From Candidatus Nitrospira neomarina (GTDB taxonomy: Bacteria > Nitrospirota > Nitrospiria > Nitrospirales > UBA8639), in assembly GCF_032051675.1 (NCBI RefSeq), contig NZ_CP116968.1, forward strand, positions 372,001 through 436,000: 64,000 nucleotides of DNA. Direction: 5' to 3'. The stretch's first letter is position 1, and each line of letters starts with the position of its first letter. Below are positions 8,388 to 18,312 of this stretch, piece after piece. Made by a program: the position numbers and the translations under genes. The notes under the pieces are model-generated. The model was given only the letters and a program-made list of their open reading frames with translations, did no database searches and had not been told where the DNA came from.

Positions 8388-10508
8388 TCAAAATGAAATT
8401 ATTAGTTCATTTTTAAGTTCTCTGGTTAAGAGGTTCCATTCCGTTCTACATTTTCCTAACAATGCAAATGACGAGTCTAAATCATCCAAAATTTTCCCGT
8501 TTTTGTCGTATGCTTCGATGGTAACGGACCCCAGAATCCCAGCTTGGGTCCAACCAAGAAAATTGATATCGATCACTGCAAAGGAATGATGGCGGGTAAA
8601 CCATAGGCGGTTCGTGTCCCCATCTGTTGGCGGATTAGAAATATCTCTTGCAGTTATCTTTCTTCCAAGTGCGGAGCTCGTGACCTCAAGAATTTTTGGC
8701 TTCAGGCTTTTCTCTGGATAGGGCTGGCATTCGCTGTGATGCACGTCACCGGAAAGCACAAGAACGGGCCCTGGGACTTTATTCATGATTGTATCGAGGA
8801 TCAGTGCCCGTTCACCCTCTGCTTTTTTTGAAAATCCTTCAAAAGCAGAATTCTTTGATGTAGTGCGGATTAATTGACTGCTAAAAACGACGAGCTTTAA
8901 TGGAGCCGGACTCTCCTTAAGCCCATCAAGCAACCATTGGCACTGTATGGGGCCAAGAATATGTCGTTCTTTTTTAGCTGCATTGCGATTGCTGTGATAC
9001 CGACCGTCCGTCATAAAAATGTGCAAAGGCCCCCATTGGAAATCATAGTAGATGTGATTGCCATCGGTTCGATAGGGATGATTCCACATTACCCGGTACA
9101 CCCCGGCGGCGTTGTCGCGACGAACCCATTCAGTGAGATCCTTATCGTAAAATCCGTCGCAGTTGTTGAAACTAAAGTCATGGTCATCCCATGTACTGAA
9201 AATTGGAAGAGAGCGAGCAACAGGCACAAACTGCGGGTGATTGCGCGCCTGGAGTTGCCGCTTTAGCATCTTGGTCACGGAAGCCCAGTCATGTGGATTG
9301 TCCGGAGGACCTGGCTCACCCGTTTTTATGGTTGACTTTTCATTAGTTCTGAAATAGTAGCAGTTGTCGCCACACAGGATGAGAAAATCAAGTTCTTTAG
9401 TTTGGAGTGCTGAAAAGGTGTCGAGGTCTGTTGCCTGGATATGGTTTGCACAAGAGCCTAGGCCGATGCGGATACGCGCGGGCGTAAGAGGTGATGGCGG
9501 AAGAGCGGTCTTGAAGGAAATCTGATCAATCACGCTTTGATCATCGGCTCGAGCCAACTCAACCTGATATTGGGTATTGCTTTCGAGGTGTTTAAAACGA
9601 AGGAGCTGGATCAGACTTTTGTCGTCAATACCATCAATGCCCTCACGAATCTCTCCAATTGCAGTGCCGGTTTCGGGTTTCTGGTAATCCGGATTCGTTA
9701 CCACTTTATGGTTGAGTTTCACAATAATGTCATCAGAGGTCTTCCCCCCTGTCAGCCACAGCCATATTGTGGCCGTATTGCATGCCACATCGCCGATAAA
9801 TGGTCCCCCGAGCAGAGTAGACAATCCCGGCCAACCTGGGACGCCTCCGTAGGATTCTCGATGCAATAAACCCAAACGCCTGGGGTAGTGAGGGGCAACT
9901 TCATTTTCATCCATATCCCAGCGGAGGTACTCCCGCTCCTTGAAGAAATAAATGTGTCCATCTGGCGGATAGTAAAGTGCCGAGTCGATCCCTTGCTTGA
10001 ATGCATCAGGGAAAGATTCCCAGCCTGTGATCCCAAGCTGACGAATCTTTTGACCATCCCTAGTCCTAACTACCCCTGCATCGGGTTTGTACATGATGTA
10101 GTATTGGCCCTTGAAAAAGTAGACATGTTCGGATTGTGGATCATACATTGCTGCATCAATTTTGTAATGAAACTCGTCTGGGAACGACACCCATCCGGTG
10201 ACGCCGATGGTGCGCATTTTTTGGCCGCCATAGGTCGGTTTAACACCCACACCTGGCTCCCATTTGACATACTGTCCTCCCTTAAAAAGATAGAAAAACC
10301 CGTTAGGGTAGCTTAATGCCGCATCGATGTCCGATTTAAACGGCTCCGGCAAGCCAATCCAGCCATCCACCCCAATCCGGCGTACCTTAGAACCGGCTAA
10401 TGTCTGTACGCCTCTGCCATCTACAAACTTCAAGTATTCATTTTTGCGGAAAAAGTACGTGGCATTATTGCCCGGAGAAAAGACGGCCGCATCGATTCGA
10501 TCGAACAT
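8388..10508 (-). CDS. Hemopexin-repeat / PhoD-like metallophosphatase fusion
   Basis: The N-terminal 230 residues are four hemopexin-like blades, each with an IDAA(L/V/M) motif, a YFFK-type strand and a closing WxxFP. The rest is a PhoD-like phosphatase: GLGSC, LCGDNCYY, TWDDHDF and SGDVHHSE carry the metal-binding Asp, Asn and His residues. PhoD enzymes hydrolyse phosphodiesters and phosphomonoesters and are normally exported by Tat, yet no signal peptide is present. Two ATGs are possible at the start; the inner one (10508) is preferred because GGAGG lies seven bases upstream, inside the first four codons of the longer form (10520). The propeller may bind a partner or metal. The domain order is unusual. 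Confidence 0.85.
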   Translation of the reverse strand: MFDRIDAAVFSPGNNATYFFRKNEYLKFVDGRGVQTLAGSKVRRIGVDGWIGLPEPFKSDIDAALSYPNGFFYLFKGGQYVKWEPGVGVKPTYGGQKMRTIGVTGWVSFPDEFHYKIDAAMYDPQSEHVYFFKGQYYIMYKPDAGVVRTRDGQKIRQLGITGWESFPDAFKQGIDSALYYPPDGHIYFFKEREYLRWDMDENEVAPHYPRRLGLLHRESYGGVPGWPGLSTLLGGPFIGDVACNTATIWLWLTGGKTSDDIIVKLNHKVVTNPDYQKPETGTAIGEIREGIDGIDDKSLIQLLRFKHLESNTQYQVELARADDQSVIDQISFKTALPPSPLTPARIRIGLGSCANHIQATDLDTFSALQTKELDFLILCGDNCYYFRTNEKSTIKTGEPGPPDNPHDWASVTKMLKRQLQARNHPQFVPVARSLPIFSTWDDHDFSFNNCDGFYDKDLTEWVRRDNAAGVYRVMWNHPYRTDGNHIYYDFQWGPLHIFMTDGRYHSNRNAAKKERHILGPIQCQWLLDGLKESPAPLKLVVFSSQLIRTTSKNSAFEGFSKKAEGERALILDTIMNKVPGPVLVLSGDVHHSECQPYPEKSLKPKILEVTSSALGRKITARDISNPPTDGDTNRLWFTRHHSFAVIDINFLGWTQAGILGSVTIEAYDKNGKILDDLDSSFALLGKCRTEWNLLTRELKNELIISF

Positions 10509-10676
10509 TTTCGCCTCCATTTTTTAAGGATTCGAAAATGAAATCGCTTCTCATACACTAGAGCCGATTGGAAGCTTAAACAAATCCGCAGTGCGCTGGT
10601 GTTCCGATTGCACTGCAATGCTTACCATGCTCGAAATTACGGGGATCTTCCTGTTTGATTTCACCAGGGTAAAGGT

Positions 10677-11219
10677 TTAAGGCGATGCCGCGCCGTACTG
10701 TAGGTTAGTAAGCCCGACGCTCTTCCAGCGACAGCGGCACAGGGTCAGGACGTAAAGGTTGTCATATTCGTTGCTGCCAATGGTGACGACCGGACCGCCA
10801 AACTGAGCGATGACCTGCGGTACGGTGTTACTGTGCCCCACCACCAAAACCTTCTGGCCATAACGGTTTGTGCGAATGGTGCTCACAAGGTTCGCCACGT
10901 CGGACGAGGCAGCCACTGCCGGCGTGATGCCAAGCAGGCTAGCGGTCGGCGCCGCAGTCTGCTGGGTACGAGCGGCCTCGCTGGTGTAGATCGCGCTAAT
11001 GCCTGATTTCTCCATAAGGTGCGCGAGCACCTGGGCACGGGCAGTTCCAGCTGCGGTAAGGGCATCCGCTCCGCTCTGCCGATCGGCGTGGCGCACCAGC
11101 AGCACAGTGGTTGGGATTCCCCAGCAGAAGTACCAGTAGACACCCGCGATGGCGACCAGAGTCCCGGCGATGATGATAGTATTGCGCCAGCTTAGATCCC
11201 GTGATTTCCAGTTGTTCAT
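10677..11219 (-). CDS. Membrane-anchored histidine phosphatase (SixA/PGM-like)
   Basis: A 180-residue protein of the histidine phosphatase superfamily. One N-terminal membrane helix (about residues 13-32) is followed by the LLVRHAD motif with the phosphohistidine, a YTSEAARTQQTA block and the second histidine in VVGHSNT. The short length and anchor fit SixA-like phosphohistidine phosphatases or small periplasmic phosphatases; the substrate is not clear. It begins ten bases after the M1-like peptidase gene on the same strand and is probably the last gene of that operon. GC content is high like that gene. Confidence 0.8.
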   Translation of the reverse strand: MNNWKSRDLSWRNTIIIAGTLVAIAGVYWYFCWGIPTTVLLVRHADRQSGADALTAAGTARAQVLAHLMEKSGISAIYTSEAARTQQTAAPTASLLGITPAVAASSDVANLVSTIRTNRYGQKVLVVGHSNTVPQVIAQFGGPVVTIGSNEYDNLYVLTLCRCRWKSVGLTNLQYGAASP

Positions 11220-11229
11220 GGCGACGGCC

Positions 11230-13545
11230 TCACCCCGTTTTTTCCAGCGGCTTCGCCACGTTGATCTGCACCGCTATCCCGCCAACAATGCGTTTGGCAG
11301 CAAGGCTGCGCTGGACAAAGTGTAACCGGATCACCTGGCCCGGCTTAGCGTCGCGCGACACCGAGATCTTAAGCCCTACCATCATCTGGTTGAAGGGCGG
11401 CAGGTCAAACGCGAGCCGTGCTGCGCCCTTTGTCGGGAAACCGGCTTCCCAGCTCTGTGGGAAGCGCGCTTGAATCAAGTCGGGCGTGGCTGAGGTAATG
11501 TTGCGATTGCGAGAGGCGTACTTGGCACCAGAGATGTGGCCGCCGCACTCCAGCACCACCTTCTCGGGCGTGTGGCCCGGCTGGCTGACGAATGGAGTAA
11601 ACGGCTTCGGCTTCACCCGGGCGTCGCGAAAGATCTCGGGCATGGTGTGGATCAAACTCGCCGTAAATGGCGCGGAATCGTGCACGCGAATCACCTCCAA
11701 CAAAAACTTCCGCTTGTAGCGCACATCCCAGTTAGCAATTACCACGGGTAGGATGAGGTAGGTGTTGGGGTGCAGGTCTACCACGGTGAGATTCTTCTGC
11801 GCCAGATTGTTGTGCTCCCATACATGACGGCTGGGGACCGGGTTGTCGAAGCGGCTGATCACTGAGGCCAACAGGCAGGTGTGGGTACCTTCGCCTGGCA
11901 CGAGCGCGCGCGGCCACCGCGCTGTGACAATGCGCGTGGTACCAGGCGCTAGGTCGAATTCCGCGCGCGCAGCGATGCACGGCAGGAAGTCCCCCGGATA
12001 TTGGAATTGGGTACCGGCGAAACCCTTCGCGTGGAAGGTTACGACGAAGTGCTGCGCCGCGCCTGCGCTGGCCTTGTTACGAACACGGGCGTGGAACCAG
12101 TTGTCCTGGCCGTACTCTGGCGACTGGTGGGTAGTGCCACCGTCCTCAGCGTTGCGGATCCACAGGTCCGGTGAGTTCCAGAAGGCACCACCCCATATGT
12201 CGGCGCCAGGGTCGGCCGGGTCATCGCGCAACCACAGGTCTGGGGCGGGTGACGGGTTGTCTAGTCCATAGACAAATCGGTGAAAAGCGTCCACAACCTG
12301 CGCATTGCCGGACTTACAAAGCAGGAACTCCTCGATCATGCCGGTTGAGAGCGGTTTCCCCTGGTGGGCAACGTAGATATCCTTCATCAGGGCGTTGAGC
12401 TGCGCCACGCCCAGCATCGCGGCCATGCCCCGCCAAAAGCGGGAGCCGTCCGAGTAGGAGTTTGTGGGGGTGTGGCGCTGCCAGGGGTCGCGTGAGCACA
12501 GAATCACCGGCACAGTGGTGAAGTCAAAGGGCAGGGCGTCGTCGGCGCCATCGTCGTGGAAACTGGTGAAGCCCTCGTCCCACCAGCCGTCGGCCTGGGC
12601 AGCGGGCTTGATCCCACGCGCGTACCAGCTGTGGAAGGTCTCGTGGAGCAGTGCGCTGGTAGAGGTGGTGGTGCCGCCCTCATACTCCATCCCGCCGCTG
12701 CCGTTGAAGAAGGCGACGAACCGGTTGCCGTGTAGATAGGGGCCATAGGCGTTCTCGTTTTCGGCGAGGAGGGTCTTGAGGGTGTTGAGTTGGGCGATGA
12801 GGTTCACAGCGCTGGCGACGGGCTTCCAGGCTTCTAAGGTAACGTTCTTGCCGGAGACTGGCAGCACCGTGGTGTCGATCTGCAGCTCCAGGTTTTCGCT
12901 GGCGTGGATCTCTAACAATGGTGAGAGTGCTGTGAAGCGCGCCGGGAAGTTGAGGCGCCAGTGGTTGGCTCCCACTATAGTGACGAGGCCGTTGGTGATG
13001 ACCGAGTGTGCGGCCACAGTGTTGACAAGCTGAATCTCCAATGAGAGGGCGAACTGGTCGAAGATCAGGTTGGCGGGGAGCCAAGCCTCAGTGTACCGAG
13101 CGCGGTTGAGATCCGAGAGGCCGAAAACGAACCGTAGTTTGGGGCCGGACGACCATTCGAACACCGGCAAATAGCTGCCGCCAAGCTGGGAGTTTGGGGT
13201 GGTGAGCGGGTATTGCACCCGCAGTGTATGGACGGAACCGGCGTTTTGTACCGACTGGACTATCCGCAGATCGGTGAAAGGACCTGTGCCAAAGCTGTGA
13301 TGCGCGAGCTGCACGGGGGGAAACAGGACGCCGTCGAGCCAGGCCGTGGTGATGTCTTGACGCAAGTCAAAGATTGGGTTGCCTGCGGTCGGCCCCACCG
13401 TGTAGGTGATGGTGGCGTCGGCAGTGGCCGAGGCCGTCGCTCCGTCGAAGACAAAAACTGCGTCGATGGTCTGAATATCAATGGGCACCGCCACCAGCCC
13501 ATCGACGGTCTTGGGTGGCGGCGCCAAGTGGAAATTGGTAGACAT
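11230..13545 (-). CDS. M1-like zinc metallopeptidase with C-terminal beta domain
   Basis: A 771-residue gluzincin. The motif HETFH (H301-H305), followed 18 residues later by the third ligand in WWDEGF (E324), matches the M1 pattern HEXXH-X18-E. GGMEYEG at 284-290 stands where M1 aminopeptidases have GAMEN. Residues 1-230 are beta-rich like the M1 N-terminal domain. Residues 460-640 form an Ig-like domain with NWFHARVRN, YPGDF and HTCLL, which recurs in the next upstream gene's product. No signal peptide is visible although the protein looks extracellular in kind. It lies 33 bases after the 1011-residue peptidase gene and ten before the histidine phosphatase gene, so the three probably form an operon. 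The gene is noticeably GC-rich. Confidence 0.8.
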   Translation of the reverse strand: MSTNFHLAPPPKTVDGLVAVPIDIQTIDAVFVFDGATASATADATITYTVGPTAGNPIFDLRQDITTAWLDGVLFPPVQLAHHSFGTGPFTDLRIVQSVQNAGSVHTLRVQYPLTTPNSQLGGSYLPVFEWSSGPKLRFVFGLSDLNRARYTEAWLPANLIFDQFALSLEIQLVNTVAAHSVITNGLVTIVGANHWRLNFPARFTALSPLLEIHASENLELQIDTTVLPVSGKNVTLEAWKPVASAVNLIAQLNTLKTLLAENENAYGPYLHGNRFVAFFNGSGGMEYEGGTTTSTSALLHETFHSWYARGIKPAAQADGWWDEGFTSFHDDGADDALPFDFTTVPVILCSRDPWQRHTPTNSYSDGSRFWRGMAAMLGVAQLNALMKDIYVAHQGKPLSTGMIEEFLLCKSGNAQVVDAFHRFVYGLDNPSPAPDLWLRDDPADPGADIWGGAFWNSPDLWIRNAEDGGTTHQSPEYGQDNWFHARVRNKASAGAAQHFVVTFHAKGFAGTQFQYPGDFLPCIAARAEFDLAPGTTRIVTARWPRALVPGEGTHTCLLASVISRFDNPVPSRHVWEHNNLAQKNLTVVDLHPNTYLILPVVIANWDVRYKRKFLLEVIRVHDSAPFTASLIHTMPEIFRDARVKPKPFTPFVSQPGHTPEKVVLECGGHISGAKYASRNRNITSATPDLIQARFPQSWEAGFPTKGAARLAFDLPPFNQMMVGLKISVSRDAKPGQVIRLHFVQRSLAAKRIVGGIAVQINVAKPLEKTG

Positions 13546-13578
13546 ATCCTTGCCTCACTTAAGCAGCTGGGGAAACCA

Positions 13579-16500
13579 TCAGCAGCAGTCGTCCTTTTTG
13601 ACCTTCAGGCTCACCACGATCTCCTTTACACAGACCTTTCCGATCTCCTGCTTGACTCCCAGACAATCTGCCAAACTTTGTGCCTCATCCAAGCAACCTT
13701 TGTCCTTTGGCCGATCAACGTTCCAAGGCCGTGAGAGGTCAGGATCAAGCCGGTATGTCATCCCGCCGATTAGGTTGTCGTTGGCCAGCACGTCGATTCG
13801 GATATCTCGGTTTTTGGTAGCCTCCACTGCATCGCGTTTAAAGGGCTTCCCAGGATGCAGTTTGATGAACACCTCACGCTTGGCGCCCGAGGCGAGTGTG
13901 AAGCCGCTTCCCACGTCGACAAGCTCCAACCGCCAGCCGAGCTTTGAAAGCAGCGAAGGAAGGGTGATATTAAAGGTCATCATCCCTCGCAGTGGGTTTG
14001 GATTGCCTACGCGGAAGCTCACCCCGTTGAGCCCGGCCAATAGCCCCTGCTCTCCGCCCCCGCCTGGCACCGGGTTCACATTGCGCTGGCCAACATTGTT
14101 GTCGTTCGGTACCAGCCGCCATTCGGGAATAGTCTCACCTGCCGTAAAATTGTCGACGTTCGATGCGTCCCCGTCTGCGGTGACTACCATCAGCATGCAG
14201 TCGTGGCCATAAGTATTAATGTTGGGTGTCCACTCGAATGGCCCAACCATGACCTCCTGCGTGTTATTGGCGTTGACCGTCCCCACGTTGATGGAGGGAG
14301 TAGTGAACGCGTCGAAGTCGCCGGGCCAGTTCAGCCCCGCGCCGGGCTTGGTGTGGTAACCGAACACAACAACGTTCTGCGCTTGCTGCGTACCGCGGTT
14401 CTTGATCTTGACGTAGGCGTAGTTGGTCGACCCCAACTCTGGCTCCTGGTGGGCATCAAGACCGTCGGGCACCCTGCGGTTCCAGATTGTGGTCGTGTGC
14501 CAGTGCACATGCTGAAAGGGGTACTCACCCGCACGTCCGTCATCGATGTACACATCTACCTCCGGCGGATCTCCCGCATTAGTGATCGTCCCATCCGGCG
14601 GGATGCCGTTGATTACAAGCGGTGTCTGGTACTCGCCCTGCTTCTCGAATACCCAGCGGATGACTTTGTGGTAGGCACCGCCGAACACGCCCTCGCTTGT
14701 CCAGTTGAGCGCGTCCGTTGCCATCAGTGCGGACGCGAAGTCCCGCGCGTACTGTGGGTCGGTTGCCGGTGTCAGATCCCCAATGGCCCGCAGGATCAGG
14801 TACATCGCCATGCGCGAGGCAAACTGCCGCCGTCCGAGGTTCGGGTGATCCCCTCCGATTGAACGGTAGAAATTGAAAAGCGTGGTCGCGAGGATTTCCT
14901 CAGAACCATATTGACCGTTGTCGCGAAGCCCGTTCCATGCCCAGCCATCAGCCACGTTCCGGTCACACCGACGGTTGAGAGATGGATGCCAGGGGACGTA
15001 GGTGAAACGAAGGTCTCCGGGTTTACCCAGCGGGGTGCCATCAACCCCCTTACATTGAGAATCCGGGTCGAAATAGATTAAAGACAGCGAATCGCCCGCG
15101 CTGTGGGTAAAGCCCATATTGGGGCTGTCCACGGCCTCGTAAAGGATTCCGTGGCCCAATACCTCATGTAGGTGAACCCGAGGGTCGCAGGCTCGGCCGA
15201 GGGGGTCCCCAGCGATGCTCGTATCCATGACACCGTAGCCCGCGTGGTCAATCCCGCCCATTCCGTCGCCTACACAGTGCGCATTGACAATATCGAAGCA
15301 GCGAATGTCCACTGGGACCGGAAATACAGTATTAGACATGTAGGTTCCCACATCAAAGCCCAAGTCCTGCAAGGTCCGGAAGATCCGATCGACATGAAAG
15401 TAGCCACTGACTGAGGCGAAATTGTTCGTGCGCACGTTGTAATAGAAATTGTTCCCCGCCGGTGGTGTCGGTGGTGGGATGTCTGGACCTTCGGCTTGCG
15501 TCACTACGGCGAAGGTCCCTGACAGGGACTGCGTGCCATTCGGTGGATCGAGGTTCTGCAGAATCACGTCGTCACGATGTGGGTTTAACGTCGCGTTGTT
15601 CGATGCGCTGGTTGGTGTAGTGCTCCCAGTCTTCGTGATCGGATCTTCCTCGTAGACGTAGCCGTTCACGTAAGCCGACATCGGCCGGAGGTAAAGGATT
15701 GAGTTGGTTTCGAGCTCTACCAGGACCCGCCACACGTGCCGGTCGGGACCTACCGCAGCCTCAAAGGTAATCTCGGCGACCATGAAGTAGGCGCCGTCCT
15801 TGATCTTGGAGTCGACCTCAGGGATATCGAAGGGTCGGGGCACGGAAAATCCAGGCATCTCCCGTCCGCTCCTCTTTCGACCACGGCGAGTTTTGGAGGA
15901 GGCTTGCTCCTTCACGACCGGCCCAACAGGCTCTTCATCCTCGGGTAAGCGCGCTGCGGAATCGTAACGGTATACCCAAAACCGTCCCCGGATCAGCCGT
16001 AAGTTAGCACGCTTTGCCTCGGACTCACTCCTGAAGGAGAACAGCTTGCGGACGAAGGCTTCCCCCTCGCGCTCGGCCTCGGTATTTTCGCCCGCTGTGG
16101 GCACGGTGGCCAGCAGGTCGGTCTGCTTCATGACCGCGCGGCGCTGGATTGTCGCGGTGTTGGAGTTGGTCAGTACCTTTCGGTATCGGTCGATAGCTCC
16201 CCTGCCCGGCATTTTGGCATCGACCCCCTGCTGAGTAGTGTCCTCTGAATGGATAACCCGAGTTGGACCTTGCTTAACCGACACCTTTAAGCCAGCACGC
16301 CAGACTGGAACGTTCAGAAATGTCTGATAGAAGCCGAAGGTCTCAGAATCAAACTGACGCCGTTCTTCCGACAACCTGTATTCCTCATCTTGCTCGCGCG
16401 GATCGAGAAAGCTCACCTTCGTCTCCAGCCGGTCCAACTTTGTCGTCGGAATTTCGTAAACGCTGGCAAATTGGCGCAAATAGGCAATGGCAGTCATTAG

Positions 16501-16614
16501 GCCGCCACCGGTTGGGCTTTCCCAATACTCTTGGGAATGTCGGATCGCGCGCACGTGGTTGGCCGTATCAGTCACCACATGCGCTTTCAGGTCTGGCCGA
16601 TAGCTTTCTTTCAT
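13579..16614 (-). CDS. Large gluzincin-like metallopeptidase with HEVLGH motif
   Basis: A 1011-residue protein. Residues 85-115 (FYQTFLNVPVWRAGLKV) resemble the FTP propeptide of thermolysin and fungalysin peptidases. The probable zinc site is HEVLGH (H483, E484, H488), one residue longer than HEXXH. It is followed by GFTHSAGDSLS and later GSEEILATTLFNFYRSIGGD, blocks I associate with M36-like bacterial peptidases. Residues 690-860 form an Ig-like domain (YVKIKNRG, WPGDF, HDCMLMV) similar to that in the M1-like protein. The C-terminus ends in DDCC. No signal peptide is present. AAAGGAGAG precedes the ATG, supporting this start. It heads the probable three-gene operon. Confidence 0.75.
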   Translation of the reverse strand: MKESYRPDLKAHVVTDTANHVRAIRHSQEYWESPTGGGLMTAIAYLRQFASVYEIPTTKLDRLETKVSFLDPREQDEEYRLSEERRQFDSETFGFYQTFLNVPVWRAGLKVSVKQGPTRVIHSEDTTQQGVDAKMPGRGAIDRYRKVLTNSNTATIQRRAVMKQTDLLATVPTAGENTEAEREGEAFVRKLFSFRSESEAKRANLRLIRGRFWVYRYDSAARLPEDEEPVGPVVKEQASSKTRRGRKRSGREMPGFSVPRPFDIPEVDSKIKDGAYFMVAEITFEAAVGPDRHVWRVLVELETNSILYLRPMSAYVNGYVYEEDPITKTGSTTPTSASNNATLNPHRDDVILQNLDPPNGTQSLSGTFAVVTQAEGPDIPPPTPPAGNNFYYNVRTNNFASVSGYFHVDRIFRTLQDLGFDVGTYMSNTVFPVPVDIRCFDIVNAHCVGDGMGGIDHAGYGVMDTSIAGDPLGRACDPRVHLHEVLGHGILYEAVDSPNMGFTHSAGDSLSLIYFDPDSQCKGVDGTPLGKPGDLRFTYVPWHPSLNRRCDRNVADGWAWNGLRDNGQYGSEEILATTLFNFYRSIGGDHPNLGRRQFASRMAMYLILRAIGDLTPATDPQYARDFASALMATDALNWTSEGVFGGAYHKVIRWVFEKQGEYQTPLVINGIPPDGTITNAGDPPEVDVYIDDGRAGEYPFQHVHWHTTTIWNRRVPDGLDAHQEPELGSTNYAYVKIKNRGTQQAQNVVVFGYHTKPGAGLNWPGDFDAFTTPSINVGTVNANNTQEVMVGPFEWTPNINTYGHDCMLMVVTADGDASNVDNFTAGETIPEWRLVPNDNNVGQRNVNPVPGGGGEQGLLAGLNGVSFRVGNPNPLRGMMTFNITLPSLLSKLGWRLELVDVGSGFTLASGAKREVFIKLHPGKPFKRDAVEATKNRDIRIDVLANDNLIGGMTYRLDPDLSRPWNVDRPKDKGCLDEAQSLADCLGVKQEIGKVCVKEIVVSLKVKKDDCC

Positions 16615-17063
16615 GACAGTCTCTCCTTTCCCTCCTTGGCTAAGAGTTTCAGTTACTTCAATATGGGAGATTTAGTCAAAACAAGACTTAGAATCTTTAT
16701 ACACCAGCAAATCTCATACGAGCATATATATTGTGAGGCCTATCTTAACCGTTAATTCTTGAACTTCAATTATTTCAACTACTTGTTATTTCAAGTAAAC
16801 ACCAGTGTTAGTTTTAACTAAAAAAGGTATTGTGAATGGAACGATGTGCGTTATCCAAATGGATACAGTTTGTATCCAAATAGATAACATTCTTTGTAAG
16901 TGCAAATGAACCTCCAGGGGCTTACACCCGTCTCTAAATTTCAAGCTTCGTTGGTCCGCTGTCCACTTGGCCTTGCTGTTCAATATATTTGGTATTTGCG
17001 GCTTACTGATTCTCCCCATTCCATCCACGGGCTCACGCCCGTGGTATTGCGGAGGTAAGAAAA
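16615..17063. other. AT-rich upstream region of the peptidase operon
   Basis: This stretch separates the divergent peptidase operon from the IS5-type element. It is A+T-rich next to the operon and should contain its promoter, but I see no convincing -35/-10 pair on the minus strand. The only clear structure is the perfect hairpin at 17025-17044, listed separately. Confidence 0.45.
17025..17044. repeat. Perfect inverted repeat beside the IS5-type element
   Basis: CCACGGGC and GCCCGTGG form an eight-base perfect stem with a four-base loop. No T-run follows on either strand. It may be a REP-type element or part of an older insertion end. Confidence 0.6.
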
Positions 17064-18312
17064 GGGCACCTCAAAAACTACTGACAATTCTCTCGACTTC
17101 TGGCATCAGTTTCCTCCAAGGAGGATGGCTCATGGACACACCTGGTCATCTTGGCTTCTTTGACTTATCTGATCGCTACGATGCCCTCACTCAGAAAGGG
17201 GATTCGTTAGAACAACTCGCCACACACATCCCCTGGGCCCGCTTTCGCAAGACGCTGGAGCAGAGTTTGGGTCGCTCCAAGTGTTTGAAGGGTGGCCGTC
17301 CACCGTTTGATGCGATGCTCATGTTCAAAGTCCTGGTCCTACAAGCCCTGTATAACTTGTCCGATGACCAAACGAAATATCAGTTTCGGGATTGGCTCTC
17401 CTTCATGCGCTTCTTAGGCCTCGACCTGCATCAGCGGATCCCCGATGCCAAGACCATCTGGTTGTTTCCTGAAACGTTGACTCAAGCCGGGGTTGTTGAA
17501 AAGCCATTCACCCAATTTGATACGTATCTGACAGGCCAGGGGTTACCAGCTCGTGGAGGTCAACTCATTGATGCCTCACTGATCCCTGTCCGGAAACAAC
17601 GAAATACCCGCGAAGAAAAGGTCACAGTGAGAGCGGGGGACTGTCCGGCGGACTGGGAAGGCTACGCCGCGAAGCGGCGGCAGAAAGACAGGGATGCGCG
17701 CTGGGCAAAAAAGCACGGGCCCAATCACTTTGGGTTTAAGAATCATGTGAACGTTGATAAGCCACACAAACTCATTTGGCGCTATAAAGATGACCGATGC
17801 CGGAGGGCCATGACAGTCAAGTCCTCGAGGAGGTGTTGCAGAACAAGGCCGCCGGTCGGGACGTGTGGGGCAATGCCGCCTATCGCTCGGAAGAAATCGA
17901 AATCCAACTCAAGAAACGGAAGCTCCGCTCGAAGATTCAGTACAAAGCGTATTGAGGCCCTTGACAGCCAAACAGATCCAAACCAATCAACACCGGAGCG
18001 ATATCCGCGCCCGCGTTGAACATGGCTTCGGCCATCAGGCTACGGCGATGGGCGGCAAACTGATTCGAACCATTGGCCTGGTTCGAACGTGTGCCAAGAT
18101 CGGACTGAAGAATCTCACGTACAACTTCCAGCTGTTTCTCGTGTTGAGGCCCGCGGTCGGGAAGCAATCCGCATAATCATGGGACTGGTGCCGCCCATGA
18201 AGCAAAAGCAGGATGAGCGCAAGCCCCTTTGGCTTCTGATTTTGATCCCGGCTTCCATGCCCGGACCGTTACGGCGAGTACGAACGAGCCAACCCGCACG
18301 TTGTTAGAGGCC
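17064..18312 (+). mobile_element. IS5-family insertion sequence, degraded
   Basis: The element is recognised by its transposase remnant (17132-18176). Its ends are tentative: GGGCACCTC at 17064 on the left and a weakly related inverted match ending near 18312 on the right, giving about 1.25 kb, normal for IS5-group elements. The terminal repeats are poor and I could not define a target duplication. The transposase is frameshifted, so the element is not autonomous. Confidence 0.6.
17132..18176 (+). pseudogene. IS5-family transposase, two frameshifts
   Basis: The start ATG at 17132 (MDTPGHLGFFDLSDRY) has AAGGAGG eight bases upstream. The IS5-type sequence runs through GGRPPFDAMLMFKVLVLQ, DWLSFMRFLGLDL, PDAKTIWLF and HFGFKNHVNVD. 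Near 17785 the frame shifts: the next family block, DSQVLEEVLQNKAAGRDVW, is in another frame and stops near 17955. The last block (RPLTAKQ, RVEHGFGHQATAMGGK, GLKNLTYNFQ) is in a third frame and ends at 18176. The DDE catalytic region is therefore split over three frames and no active transposase can be made. Confidence 0.85.
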
